From the NCBI GenBank assembly GCA_943736015.1, contig OX031060.1, positions 10,243,501 through 10,307,500 on the forward strand: a stretch of DNA of 64,000 nucleotides, given 5' to 3'. Made by a program: the position numbers and the translations under genes. Below the pieces are notes generated by a model. The model had not been told where the DNA came from and searched no databases. It worked only from the letters and a program-made list of their open reading frames with translations. Positions 53,540 to 64,000 of the stretch are shown here, piece after piece; the first letter of the stretch is position 1, and every line of letters begins with the position of its first letter. Origin of the DNA: Tridacna crocea (lineage: Eukaryota; Mollusca; Bivalvia; Cardiida; Cardiidae).

Positions 53540-55217
53540 AAATTCTTCTTCTCTGAAACTAGAAGGTGCAGAGCTTTGATATTTGGTATGTAGCATCTCC
53601 CAGTGAACCTCTACCAATATTTTTCATTTGATGCCCCTTGGGTCAAAACTGGCCCCGTTCCGGGGGTCAAAAGTTTGAAACATAGGAACAAAGAAGGAAA
53701 ACTTTAAAAATCTTCTCTCAAAATAGAAGGTGCAGAGCTTTGATATTTGGTATGAAGCATCTCTTAGTGGACCTCTACCAAGATTGTTCATATGATGTCC
53801 AAGGGGTTAAAACTGGCCACACCCCGGGGGATACAAGTTTAAAACATAGAAATAAATATGAAAGCTTTTAAATTCTTCTTCTCTGAAACTAGGAGGTGCA
53901 GAGCTTTGATATTTGGTATGTAGCATCTCCTAGTGGACCTCTACCAAGATTGTTCATACGATGTCTCAGGGGTTAAAACTGGCCACATCCCGGGGGTCAC
54001 AATTTTAAAACTTAGAAATAAAGAACGAAAACTTTAAAATTCTTCTTTTCTGAAACTAGAAGGTGCAGAGCTTTGATATTTGATATGTAGCATTTCCTAG
54101 TAGACCTCTACCAAGATTGTTCATATGATGTCCCTGGGGTCAAAACTGGTCCTGCCCCAGGGGTCACAAGTTCGAAACATAGGAACAAAGAATGAAAACT
54201 TTCAAATTTTTCTTCTCTGAAACTAGAAGGTGCAGAGCTTTGATATTTGGTATGCAGCATCTCCTAGTGGACCTCTACCAACGTGGACATGTGATGTCCC
54301 TGGGGTGAAAAGTGGCCCTGCCCTGGGGGTCACAAGTTTAAAACATAGAAATAAAATTGAAAGCTTTTAAATTCTTCTTCTCTGAAACTAGGAGGTGCAA
54401 AGCTTTGATATTTGGTATGTAGCATCTCCTAATAAACCTCTACCAAGATTGTTTATATGATGCCCCTGGGGTCAAAACTGGTCCCGCCTTGGGGGTCACA
54501 AGTTCGAAACATAGGAACAAAAAAGGAAAACTTTAAAATTCTTCTTCTCTGAAAGTAGAAGGTGTAGAGCTTTGATATTTGGTATGTAGCATCTCCTAGT
54601 GGACCTCTACCAAGATTATTCATATGATCACCTGGGATCGAAACTGGCCCTGCTCTTGGGGTCACAAGTTCGAAACATAGGAACAAAGAAGGAAAACTTG
54701 AAAATTCTTCTCCTCTGAAACTAGAAGATGTAGAGCTTCGATATTTGGTAGGTAGGATCTCCTGGTGGACTTCTACAATGTTTGTTCATATGATGTCCCA
54801 GGGTCAAAACTTTCCTTGCGTTGTGGGTCCCAATTTCGAAACATAGGAACAAAGAAAGAAAACTTTAAAAATCTTCTCTGAAACTAGAAGTCGTAGAGCT
54901 TTGATATTTGGTATGTAGCATCTCTTAGTGGACTACTACAAAGTTTCTGTATACGATGACCCTGGGGTCAAAACTTGGCTTGCCCCAGGGGTCACAAGTT
55001 CGAAACATAGAAACAAAGAAGGAAAACTCTACTTCACTGAAACTAGAAGGTGTAGAGCTTTGATATTTTGTAAGTAGCATCTCCTAGTGGACCTCTACAA
55101 AGTCTTTTCTTAGGATGCCCCTGGGGTCAAAGGTGGCCCCGCCCCAGGGGTCACAAGTTTGATTTTACAGCTTAGTACTCAGGTGAGCGATATAGGACCA
55201 TCATGGTCCTCTTGTTT
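53540..55217 (+). mobile_element. Helentron-like element with ten ~165-bp core repeats
   Basis: Ten tandem units start with TTCTCTGAAACTAGAAGGTG and include GATATTTGGTATGTAGCATC, GTGGACCTCTACCAAGATTG and GGGGTCACAAGTTCGAAAC, spaced 160-170 bp. The 3' end is AGGTGAGCGATAT, the hairpin AGGACCATCATGGTCCT and CTTGTTT. The 5' terminus is lost. Frames inside are repeat artefacts. Confidence 0.82.
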
Positions 55218-55219
55218 TA

Positions 55220-55449
55220 ATTTAAATCATTACTAAACTACAAAAGTTTTAGATTTGCCCAAATCTAGAGCAGTCGTACACTACAACACAAAAGTGACTG
55301 AAAATTTGAAAATTGTTTTGTGAAGGGTAGAAAATATTGTGGGAAAAGGAGAAAATGCTGGTTACCAGCATTTTGTCCTTTTCCCACAATGTTTACTAAG
55401 GGCTTCTTTCTCAGGGTCATCAAAAGTAGGGATTGTGTTGTAATGGGTC
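55220..55449. mobile_element. TTAA hairpin MITE, first of a tandem pair
   Basis: Core GCTGGTTACCAGC, right end TTGTAATGGG; the left end is eroded (TCATTACTAAACTACAAAAG). Confidence 0.75.
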
Positions 55450-55674
55450 GATTCATTACTAAACGACAATATTTTAGGCTTGTCCAAATCGAAAGCATTT
55501 GCAGACGACAAAGTAAAAAGTGACAGAAATTTGGAAATTTGTTTTGTGAAGGGTAAAAAATGCTGTGGGAAAAGGAGAAAATGCTGGTTACCAGTTCTCC
55601 TTTAACCACAATGTTTTCTAAAGCCTTATTTCTCAAGGTCCTCAAAATATAGGGATTGTGTGGTAATCGGTTAA
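55449..55674. mobile_element. TTAA hairpin MITE, second of a tandem pair
   Basis: Left end TTCATTACTAAACGAC, right end TGTGTGGTAATCGGTTAA. The right hairpin arm has a deletion (TTACCAGTTCTCC). It sits head to tail with the previous copy. Confidence 0.78.
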
Positions 55675-55839
55675 TGCCGTTTTCAGAATTATTTCAGTTT
55701 TGTCGGGCGGCCAGTTTTTTCAGGGCATTCCCACATTACCATCGTCGAAATAATGATCAGCGAAAAGATAAAGTAATGAGTCCTGTTCCAATGACTATCA
55801 TTATTCCTTGGAAAGAAATATGCATGAGGATTCTGACTA

Positions 55840-56575
55840 GCGACACCTTGTCTCATGTCCTGTACGTTACCGACAATACTACCTTGTCTCAAGTCCTGTA
55901 CGCCACCGACCTTATTACCTTGTCTCAAGTCCTGTACGCTTCCGACCTTACTTCCCTGTCTCACGTCCTGTACGTCATCAACCTTACAACCCTGTCTCAC
56001 ATCCTGTGCGCTACCGACCTTACAACCTTGTTTCGCGTCCTGTACGCTACCGACTTTACTGCCCTGTCTCACGTCCTGCACGTTACCGACCTTACTACCT
56101 GTCTCACGTCCTGTACACTACCAACCTTATTACCTCATCTCACGACCTATAGCTACCGACCTAACTACCTCGTCTCAAATCCTTTACGCCACCGACCTTA
56201 CTACCCTGTCTCAAGTCCTGAACGTTACCGACCTTGGTACCTCGTCTCGCGTCCTGTGCGTTACCGACCTTGCTACCTCGTCTCGCGTCCTGTACGCTAC
56301 CGACCTTACTACCTCGTCTTAAATCCTGTACGCTACCGACCGTACTACTTGTCTCATGTCCTGTACGTTACCAAACTTATTACCTTGTCTCAAGTCTTTT
56401 ACGCCACCGACCTTACTACCTTATTTCACGCCCTGTCCGCTACAGACCTTACTACTTTGTCTCACGTCCTGTACGTTACCGACCTTACTACTTTGTTTCA
56501 AGCCCTGTACTTTACCGACCTTACTACCTTATCTCACGTCCTCTCCGCTACCGACCCGACTACCGGACTTGGAAA
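55840..56575. repeat. 36-bp minisatellite, open in several frames
   Basis: About twenty units of the type TCCTGTACGCTACCGACCTT plus ACTACCTTGTCTCAAG. Because 36 is a multiple of 3 and the unit lacks stops, several frames stay open; the longest (55656-56579, +) repeats a 12-residue LTTLSHVLYATD-like unit. No signal, domain or splice context supports a protein. Confidence 0.85.
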
Positions 56576-56639
56576 ATGAAAAAGAAAGTATAGTAACTCA
56601 AAAGGAATTATCTTGGGATGTAAATCATAACCAGTATAA

Positions 56640-56900
56640 GAATCAACCACTGCAGTCCCTCGATCGTCACATCTGCCATTTCATCCGGCGGAACAAAAGT
56701 GACAGCATGCATGTCGTAAAAGGCGACAAAAGGGGCATCATTTTGTGTTTCGTCCATTCCTCATTTATCATGTTTGTCTTATGTTGTTGCACATGTATGT
56801 TATTTTCACCTCGCATTATTGTTTACTAAGTAAGTGCGCCCTATATGACCAAAGTTGTCGACGGGCCTTAAAACGCTATTTATTTATTTATTTATTTAAA
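56640..56900 (+). repeat. SINE/LINE 3' fragment with TTTA tail
   Basis: Same module as 35400-35650 (AGCATGCATGTCGTAAAAGG, AGTTGTCGACGGGCCTTAAA) but ending in (TTTA)n. Confidence 0.6.
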
Positions 56901-57792
56901 TCATAACCAAGGCGAATGACCGATTACACAAGATTTTAATCAATGATTTAATACAGTGAAATTCGAAAAAAAAAATGGAAATTTTAGGAATTTGCTATTA
57001 ATAACATGGTAAATATATTTCAATTATTCTTAATTTGTTCGCTGTTTTTGTATTCAAGCTCTTCGAAGGTTTTAACTTTTTTTTATTATTTCTTTTCTAA
57101 TACAAGTTATTTATTTATCTATTTATCTATTTTTCATCATTTATTCCGAATGTTTTATTTCTCCATTGCATATAAAAATCACAGTGTTTTTTTTTTCTAA
57201 ACTTGTAGTCAAATCTGTGTACAGCAGCCACCGAAGGGGAATTTTAAAAGTGGCTGTTGTTTACAGATTGGCTGTTGTCCACGATATGGACTACTTGCAC
57301 TTTATAGTGTTGCGAATATGATGGTTTCGATAGGTAAAGTTCTTTTATTTCAGTGAACTTTTAGGGTATTTCTATTAAAAAAAGAACAGTAAAATAGTCT
57401 TCTGTGCAAGCAGTAATACATAAACAGCTGCAGTCAAAAAGGATGCTGTTGTGTAGGTGTCGAAACAATAAAGTCATACCCATTAAGTGACTTCTGTCTG
57501 CATTAGACAGATAGCTACTATGCACAAGGTAAGTAAAACAGAAATATGCACGGATGGACCTGTGTTGGCTGCTTTTCAGATTGTCTGCTGTTCATGTGTG
57601 GCTGCTTGCACAAATTTGACTGTACATGACGTCAAAATGTCAATGATCATAAGATGTGGAGAGGGATGTCTCCCTCACTCTCAAAAAAAAGTCGCTAAAA
57701 CATGGAATTGTGTGGTATTGAACTAAGTAAAAAATATATTTGTATGAAATCATTCTGATATCTAACAAAGAAATAAGGCTGTATATTTTGCA
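56901..57792. other. Unassigned AT-rich stretch
   Basis: Contains T-rich tracts (57070-57130) and short accidental frames. No repeat shared within the window, gene or RNA was recognised. Confidence 0.4.
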
Positions 57793-60700
57793 TATATTTG
57801 TGTATATTACATAAAATGCGAAAAATAAAATTAAACGGCTTGAAATAGAACGTTTTAACAGAGGCTCCCCCCTGCTCCCTAACTCCCTCGCTCGTTTGCT
57901 CGCTCCCTGCTCCCTAACTTCCTCGCTTGCTTGATCGCCTTCTGCTCCCTGAATCCCTTCCTAGCTTGCTTGCCTCTTGCTCCCTAACTCCCTCGCTAGC
58001 TCGCTCGCCTCGCGCTCTTTAATTTCCTCGCAAGCTTGCTCGCCTTCTGTCCTACTTTGCTCGCTCACCTCCAACTCCCAAACTCGCTAGCTTGCTTGAT
58101 CGCCTCCTGCTCCCTACTGCCTTGCTAGCTTGCTCGCCTCCCGCTCTTTAACTTCCTCGCTCGCTTGCCCGCCTCTTGCTCCTTAACTGCCTCACCAGCT
58201 TGCTCGCCGCCCGCTCTTCAACTTCCTCGCTAGCTTGCTCGCCTTCTGTTCCCTAATTCCCAAACTTGCTCGCCTCCCGCTCTTTAACTTCCTCGCTCGC
58301 TTGCTCGCCTCTTGCTCCTTAACTGCCCCGCTAGTTTGCTTGCCTCCCGCTCTTTAACTTCCTCGCTCGCTTGCTTGCCTCTTGCTCCTTGACAGCCTCG
58401 CCACCTTGCTCGCCTCTCGCTCTTTAACTTCCTCGCTCGCTTGCTCGCCTCTTGCTCCTTAACTGCCACGCTAGCTTGCTCTCCTCCCGCTCTTTAACTT
58501 CCTCGCTCGCTTGCTCTCCTCTTGCTCCTTAACAGCCTCGCCAGCTTGCTCGCCGCCCGCTCTTTAACTGCCTCGCTAGCTTGCTCGCCGCCCGCTTTTT
58601 AACTTCCGCGCTAGCTTGCTCGCCTTCTGTTCCCTAATTCCCTAACTTGCTCGCTCACCTCCTGTTCCCAAACTCGCTAGCTCGCTTGCTTGCCTCCTGC
58701 TCCCTAACTCATGCTCTCCCAAGCTTCCACTAGTTTTTCTTGATTATGTCATGGATTTCAAATTCAAAATCATTATTTGTTTCCAACATATTTCAAGACC
58801 AGAAAAAAATAAAAGATTTCAAAACGCTCAAGATCATAAATCCGTTAACAAAGATAAGGCTGCAAAAAAGCATGGTGGCATCAAAGATTAGGCTGCAAAA
58901 AACAGGGTGACATATATATTTCAATTACAAAGGTGGTAAGCATGACGTTTTCTCTGGAAGAATTTTACAAAACACATCGAAATCATTAAATCTTTCTCAA
59001 GCAGCAAATTCTAGACTTCTCTAAATTCAAAGCATCTGCAGACGACAAATCTGAAAAAAAGTACGAATAAAATGGAATTATTTCGTAGATTATCTCTCCA
59101 AGGCTCGAAAATTATCAATTGTCCCAACATCGTTAAATAGTTTTAACAACTCGACATAATGTACTTCTTCTCTATTTATGTAGTTGGTAGTAAAACAGTC
59201 AATTCAGTCAAATACGAATACAAAAAAAAAACATGTTCATTTTATTTTTCAAAAAACAAAAAGCATTAAGTATCTTTTCCTGCCAAATTAGTCAAATTCA
59301 TGACGTTGCAATGCTCTGCGAGGGGATTTAACTCTTTCGGCGCCAAGTGCTATATATTCGACCTCTTTCGACGGCCAATTTAAATACACTTCACTGAAAG
59401 AACATTCTATTGATATCGGATAAAATCAATATCTGCATAGAATCAACTTTTGAAAAATTAAAAAAAAAACATGACAAATAATACATGTAGATGAAATAAG
59501 TACAAATACACTAACAATGGGTTTTTCGTGCCTCGTCATGCTGGCCGAAACTGTTAGGATTTTGGCAAAAGACACGAATGTCAATACACAGACGTTACGT
59601 AGTCCGTCTACACAACTATTCTCCACAGACGATACACGTACTAGGCTGGTACGGGGGAAAATCTGCAGAGTTGTTTTGGACAGTTAGGTAACGCCCGTAT
59701 ATTCACAGATCGAAATAATTCATTGTAAGGTTGGGAATTAGGGTAGTGGACCCGTAATACTTCTAGTGCAGCATGGCATAAAATTTCTTGACAGTTGATA
59801 AAGACAGAGTTTTACTACAGATAAAATACTTTTGCACGTTTTTAACCGACCAGAAATTCCTTTGATGTCTATCTTGAAATTGATTGTTGATACTTTTGGT
59901 AGCTTCCAGAAAAGGGAGGTAACTATCATAATCCCTTTATAATGAGAATATAGTGGTTTTAGATATATAAATGATAATTCTAGGAAGGACAAAAAGGAAA
60001 AGGTGGTGAAAGAAGTAAAACAAAATACTCATTTTCAATCTTAGCAAATTTTGTAGCATACTATGATATTAGAAATGGCTATTTTCTATTACGAGTCCAC
60101 CACGTGTGAATAACCAAAGATATTTAAAAAATCATAGTTTTCCGGTACAAATTTAATTTTATTTGATATTTTCACATGGCTTCTCTCTGTCCATCATATA
60201 TCCTACTGTGAAGAGACGTTACTCCTTATTCCTCCTAAGGGAGACCACCAATACACAAATAATTTTAACTGTGTCACGGGTTCTTTCCCTTCAACAAAAA
60301 AAGGTATTTATTTACTTTTAACTTTTAAGCAAGTATTTGAATAATATTTCTCTTTTTCTTTCAAATTATTAATTCCACACAATGGCTTTCTTGACAAATA
60401 CCACTTCAGTGTTCTCGACGCTTTGATAAAAAATCTAGACCGGTTTTACAGCAAAACGAGCTGTGCTCGTAATTACCTTTACCAACTCCTGGTGAAATTT
60501 TCAGAAGTTTTGACACTTTTACATTCTTATGTAAGTACAATAACTTTTGTCGCAATTTATTTGAACAGCAAAAGCTGAAGCTTTTGATTGCCCTGTCTCG
60601 TTTGTTTTTTATTTCGATGATTCAATATCGGGGGCAATTCATCAAACAATTTACGAAAACAATCCTCATGCAAGTACAGCAACTGTTAATTGAATAGCAA

Positions 60701-60917
60701 AAACTTTAACTGTTGAGGCATTATCTTGTTTTTATTTGGATTTATTGTTGTAGATTAATTTCTACGGTCAAAAAGACACAGAGTCTTAAGGGTTACTGCC
60801 CTATGACTGTGACCAAACATCAGTTAACCTAATTCTGGGCTGACTTAAAAAATCGTAGCGAAAAAAAAATACATGTATAACCCTTTCCCAAAACGACAAA
60901 TTTTAGACTCTTCCAAA
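57793..60917. repeat. Direct segmental duplication, copy 2
   Basis: Partner of 11567-15838 in the same orientation. It lacks the 13431-14563 segment; its minisatellite has different unit composition. It continues into an intact MITE rather than the chimeric one. Confidence 0.85.
57865..58720. repeat. 35-bp minisatellite (copy 2)
   Basis: Same CTTGCTCGCCTC units as 11640-12490, with a more regular TCTTTAACTTCCTCGCTCGC monomer and fewer TTGACAGCC monomers, showing independent turnover since duplication. Confidence 0.82.
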
Positions 60918-61106
60918 CCGAAAGAGTTAGCAGACGACAATTTTAGATTATGACAAAATGGCACAAATTTCTTAAAAAGGGTAGAAAAACACTGTGGGAA
61001 AAGGAGAAATTTCTCGTTACGAGCAATTTCTCGTTTTCCCATATAGTTTTCAAAAGACTTTTACTGCAGACACATAAAAACCTGGACTTCTTTGGGAAAG
61101 GGTTAA
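60878..61106. mobile_element. TTAA hairpin MITE, CTCG/CGAG variant
   Basis: Left end TAACCCTTTCCCAAAACG, right end TTTGGGAAAGGGTTAA. Core TTTCTCGTTACGAGCAAT. Confidence 0.85.
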
Positions 61107-61116
61107 GAAAAATACA

Positions 61117-61870
61117 AGAAAAAGTTGATGCAAAGCATCAAAGTCGCCGCAAAAAAAAAATGTTTAATGCTTCAAGAAAGCCAGGGCAAGTAAGTAAATG
61201 TCAGTTTTCATCAGCAGATTTTTTAACACATTATGAAATTATGTGAATAGTAACCTATATCAAAACTTGTCTTCTGTTACAGTATCTAATACCCTAGCAC
61301 ATAACCATCATACCCGTTCTTCGGCGGAATTTAGCACAATTTCAGCAGTGCACAATTTTAGCAGTGGTCATTCAACAAAAAACACACAAATAGTAGGAAA
61401 AACTATCTACAAAATAATCAAAATGATTATTAAACCTGTGTACGAAGGTTGTACGAAACGACCAACTGGGTACGAAATGACCAAAATTGAAAGTATAAGT
61501 AGGTACGAAATGACCAAAATCGTACGAAATTACCTAGGTACGAAATTAACAAGGTACGAAATGACTGGAAAGCTGTACAGCCTTGACCAATGGAAACAAG
61601 GCATTTATGTGGACGAGTCCATTTCTCACGAATAGCGAAAATAAAAGAAAAAATTAGGCGGTTTTTTGATGTTGTAAGTATTAATAGATCAACAATAGTA
61701 TCGTATTGCAATTTGGTAGTTTAAGAATGAATTAAAAAGCCAGTTTAAGGCGAAGTAACGTTAGAAAGATTCCTTGTTAACCTAACACCAACGAAATTCC
61801 CACTATCCATGTCCTAACTCGAAAAACTATTAAAAATATAGTCGCGCGCTTCTGCGCGGCGACTAATGAA
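61117..61870. repeat. Deleted extra copy of the exon-3 intron region
   Basis: 61117-61300 matches 16867-17045, then jumps to sequence matching 18105-18690 (GTTCTTCGGCGGAATTTA, the GTACGAAATGACC minisatellite at 61435-61640, ATTAAAAATATAGTCGCGC). About 1.06 kb present at 17045-18105, including the TRIM, is absent. The minisatellite here is the most regular of the three copies. Confidence 0.7.
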
Positions 61871-62782
61871 ATACCCTCGAGTCTCAGTTTCAGCTGATTC
61901 TGAACAAATATCTCAACGGAAATGGTATGAAACTTGAAGCTTTGCCTAAAATACAATTGAGACAAACTATCTGAGAATTGACACTACAGAAGAGAACAAT
62001 GGACAACTCTGACTTCAAAAACTAGTATGAAAGTGACAAAAGCGATATCTGAGGTATGGTTTAAAATTATATCATCTGTGAAAAAAAAGAAAAATTAACG
62101 GTCTCATATTTAACTAAAATAAGGTACTGAAATCATGTACTTGTCGAGTTATGGTTGCTGTTTTAGTCACTGTGCGAAACTTTCGGAGAATGTGCGAAAT
62201 TGTCGGAGAAACTTAAGTTTCAGAACAAAAAAAATAACATTACTGGAATAAGTAAAATACTTTTTTCTTGTCGAAAAATTCTAATTTTCACTATGACATT
62301 TGGTAGGGTCATTCTTTGAGATTTCGAAAAGTATGAAATTTGATACGGAATTTTTCAAGACTCTCCAAAATTTAGAGGGTCTCTTTGAGTTTCAAACTAC
62401 CTAAAAATATTGATTTGCAATCTGACTGGTCAAAATATTATTCTTTAATATTCTCTCGCCAGTAATATTATTCTTTCATATTCACCCGCCAGTAATATAA
62501 AAACGGAGATGCCTCCAACTAAATCTGTTCCTAATTGTTTTATTTTGTGTACTATTATTCAACTGCAAAAAGTTGTCGCTGAAAGTTGTATATAGTAACT
62601 TTTCTTGTGCTTGTATTTACTTATCGCTGTGCAAGAAAATTTTGACATCGCGCAAAACCTTCAGTCTCGCTTGATATCAGATTTTCTCGTGCTGCTAAAA
62701 CAAGCACCAAAAAATTTACCACAACATAATATTTCGTGTTTCGCGCGCTGCTCGGAGCAAATAAAATCACCAAAAGTTACTA
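61871..62782. other. Unassigned stretch
   Basis: AT-rich, with a duplicated TAATATTATTCTTT block near 62445-62490. No gene or known repeat recognised. Confidence 0.4.
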
Positions 62783-63006
62783 TAACTCTTTACCAAATAA
62801 CAAACTGATAGACTGGTCCAAATTCAAAGTACTTGCAGACGATAAAATAAATGTGACTGAAAAATGAAAATTTGATTTAGGAAGGGTAGAAAACACTGTG
62901 GGGAAAGGAGAAAATGCTGGTTACCAGCATTTTCTCCTTTTCCCACAATGTTTTCAAAAGGCTTCTACCTCATGGTTGTTAAAAGTCGTCATTGTTTGGT
63001 AACGGA
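62783..63006. mobile_element. TTAA hairpin MITE
   Basis: Left end TAACTCTTTACCAAATAAC, core GCTGGTTACCAGC, right end TGTTTGGTAACGGAATA. Its right three-quarters match the chimeric MITE at 15802-15980. Confidence 0.8.
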
Positions 63007-63472
63007 ATAACATAATATATATATTCTTAATATTCACGAATGTATCCAGAAACATTGTGGTACGGCGAAGATGGAACTCGTGACCAGCAGTTTTTCATTT
63101 TGCCCCGATATTTACAAAAATGATCTGTTACAGGACAGGAACCGTCTACGTAGGGTTTTAAGTTGAAAACCCTTTCCCAACAAATTCACGAACGTTAGAG
63201 ACTGTGGGTGACGGCTATCGAAAACATTGTGCAAAAGTAGACAGATTCAGTAACAGCGTTTTTCTCCTTTTCCCTCAATAATTTGTACCATCTTCAGAGG
63301 CAGTTCCACCATTTTAACAACGAAATTAAATCATGTTTTTGTATGCAAATAATATCTACAGTACTTTCGATTTGGACTTAGCTATATGTTTGTATTCTAG
63401 TAATCTTTCTAGATTAAAGCAGGAGAAAGATGTACTAAGAATAAGTCCAGTGTTGATGAGATATTCTCAAGG

Positions 63473-63867
63473 TTAATGATGAAATTTTGTCACGAGATGA
63501 TTCCCCGATGGAAAGCCTATGCTGACAACTAGATTTCCTTGCCATTTTGAATTTTGTTCAACGTGGGGTCTGGTTGCACCGGCGTGTTGTGGGTATCCAG
63601 AAATGTGTGAGGGCACAGTGTAATGCCTGGCATCTTGTGAATAAGTAGCCATGGCAACTGTCTGACCTTGTTGGTTCGGTACTTCTCGATTATTCATATT
63701 GCAAGTTCCGATTAACACTAAGACGTAAAGGATTGCAGCCAGGATCCCTCCGACCCCAGTGATAATAATAGAATAAGGAACCAAAAAGAGACTGAATCGC
63801 CCCAGTTCATTGTGGGCACTTACGGTTTGACTCCCGAACCTACCGGTAGCTGCAAGCGCCATAATGC
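63473..63867 (-). CDS. Claudin-like exon 3, third copy
   Basis: Acceptor GCATTTCAG precedes GCATTATGGCG. The frame reads IMALAATGRFGSQTV, TM4 IIITGVGGILAAILYVLVLI and the full tail to TKFHH and stop. It lies in the segment 63010-64000 that duplicates 15985-16960, but lacks the extra T that frameshifts the 16.4-kb copy, so its tail is intact. Upstream exons, if any, lie beyond the window's right edge. It could be the terminal exon of another family member. Confidence 0.72.
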
Positions 63868-64000
63868 CTGAAATGCAGAGAAGAAAAAGATTATCAAAGT
63901 AAGTAACAAGAAAAAGTTGATGCAAAGCATCAAAGTCGCCGCAAAAAATTGTTTAATGTTTGGAGAAAGCCGGGGCAATTAAGTAAATGTCAGTTTTCAT

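Noticed and set aside
53540..55190. CRISPR-like array (regular ~165-bp spacing)
   Set aside because: Units are tandem and homologous along their whole length with no unique spacers, in a eukaryotic genome; it is a core-repeat Helentron-like element.
55656..56579. 307-codon frame as a repeat protein gene
   Set aside because: Open in multiple frames on both strands because of a stop-free 36-bp unit; no signal peptide, splice context or recognised domain.

Overview
This is an animal nuclear genome window, most likely from a mollusc and probably a bivalve. The evidence is: long AT-rich non-coding stretches; exons bounded by GT/AG splice signals; tRNA-derived SINEs with a tail typical of mollusc SINEs; and repeats that open with AGCTCACCTGAGC, carry internal tandem units of about 165 bp and end in a hairpin plus CTTGTT, an architecture I know from bivalve repeats. 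The species cannot be named from the sequence alone. Most of the window is mobile DNA and segmental duplication; protein-coding content is small.

Genes. Gene A is a three-exon claudin/PMP22-like four-helix membrane protein on the minus strand (exon 1 at 31928-32192, exon 2 at 29256-29489, exon 3 at 16392-16825); all junctions are phase 1. Gene B is a paralogue (49342-49549, 47024-47182, 45976-46140) whose last exon is frameshifted and cut off by a repeat. Two further copies of exon 3 lie at 9575-9969 (+) and 63473-63867 (-). Between genes A and B is a broken carbohydrate sulfotransferase (44183-45776, -), split by a fold-back element inside its PAPS-binding motif. The other recognisable proteins belong to transposons: an almost intact Tc1 transposase (2641-3618), a decayed Spy-type transposase (4977-6581) and a decayed PIF/Harbinger-type transposase (20873-21420).

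Architecture. Positions 1 to about 10640 recur in inverted orientation at about 15800-26825, forming a very large inverted duplication with a 5-kb spacer. The spacer and the start of the right arm (11567-16960) recur in direct orientation at 57793-64000. Each arm supplies the empty target site for insertions in the other arm. That gives exact ends and target sites for seven elements: a 3-bp-TSD element, Tc1 (TA), Spy (between AAA and TTT), a 528-bp TRIM (ACCA), a 3.9-kb TTAA element, a SINE and a Helentron-like element.

Repeats. The window holds more than twenty copies of a TTAA-flanked hairpin MITE of about 228 bp with an almost loopless central palindrome; several copies of a second palindromic MITE inside a larger composite repeat; three Helentron-like families with ~165-bp core tandem units; several SINEs; and minisatellites with 12-, 22-, 30-, 35-, 36- and 219-bp-scale periods. 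The most unusual single object is the TRIM at 17558-18085: identical LTRs, an exact tRNA-Pro primer binding site, a polypurine tract, and a tRNA-like Pol III promoter inside each LTR.
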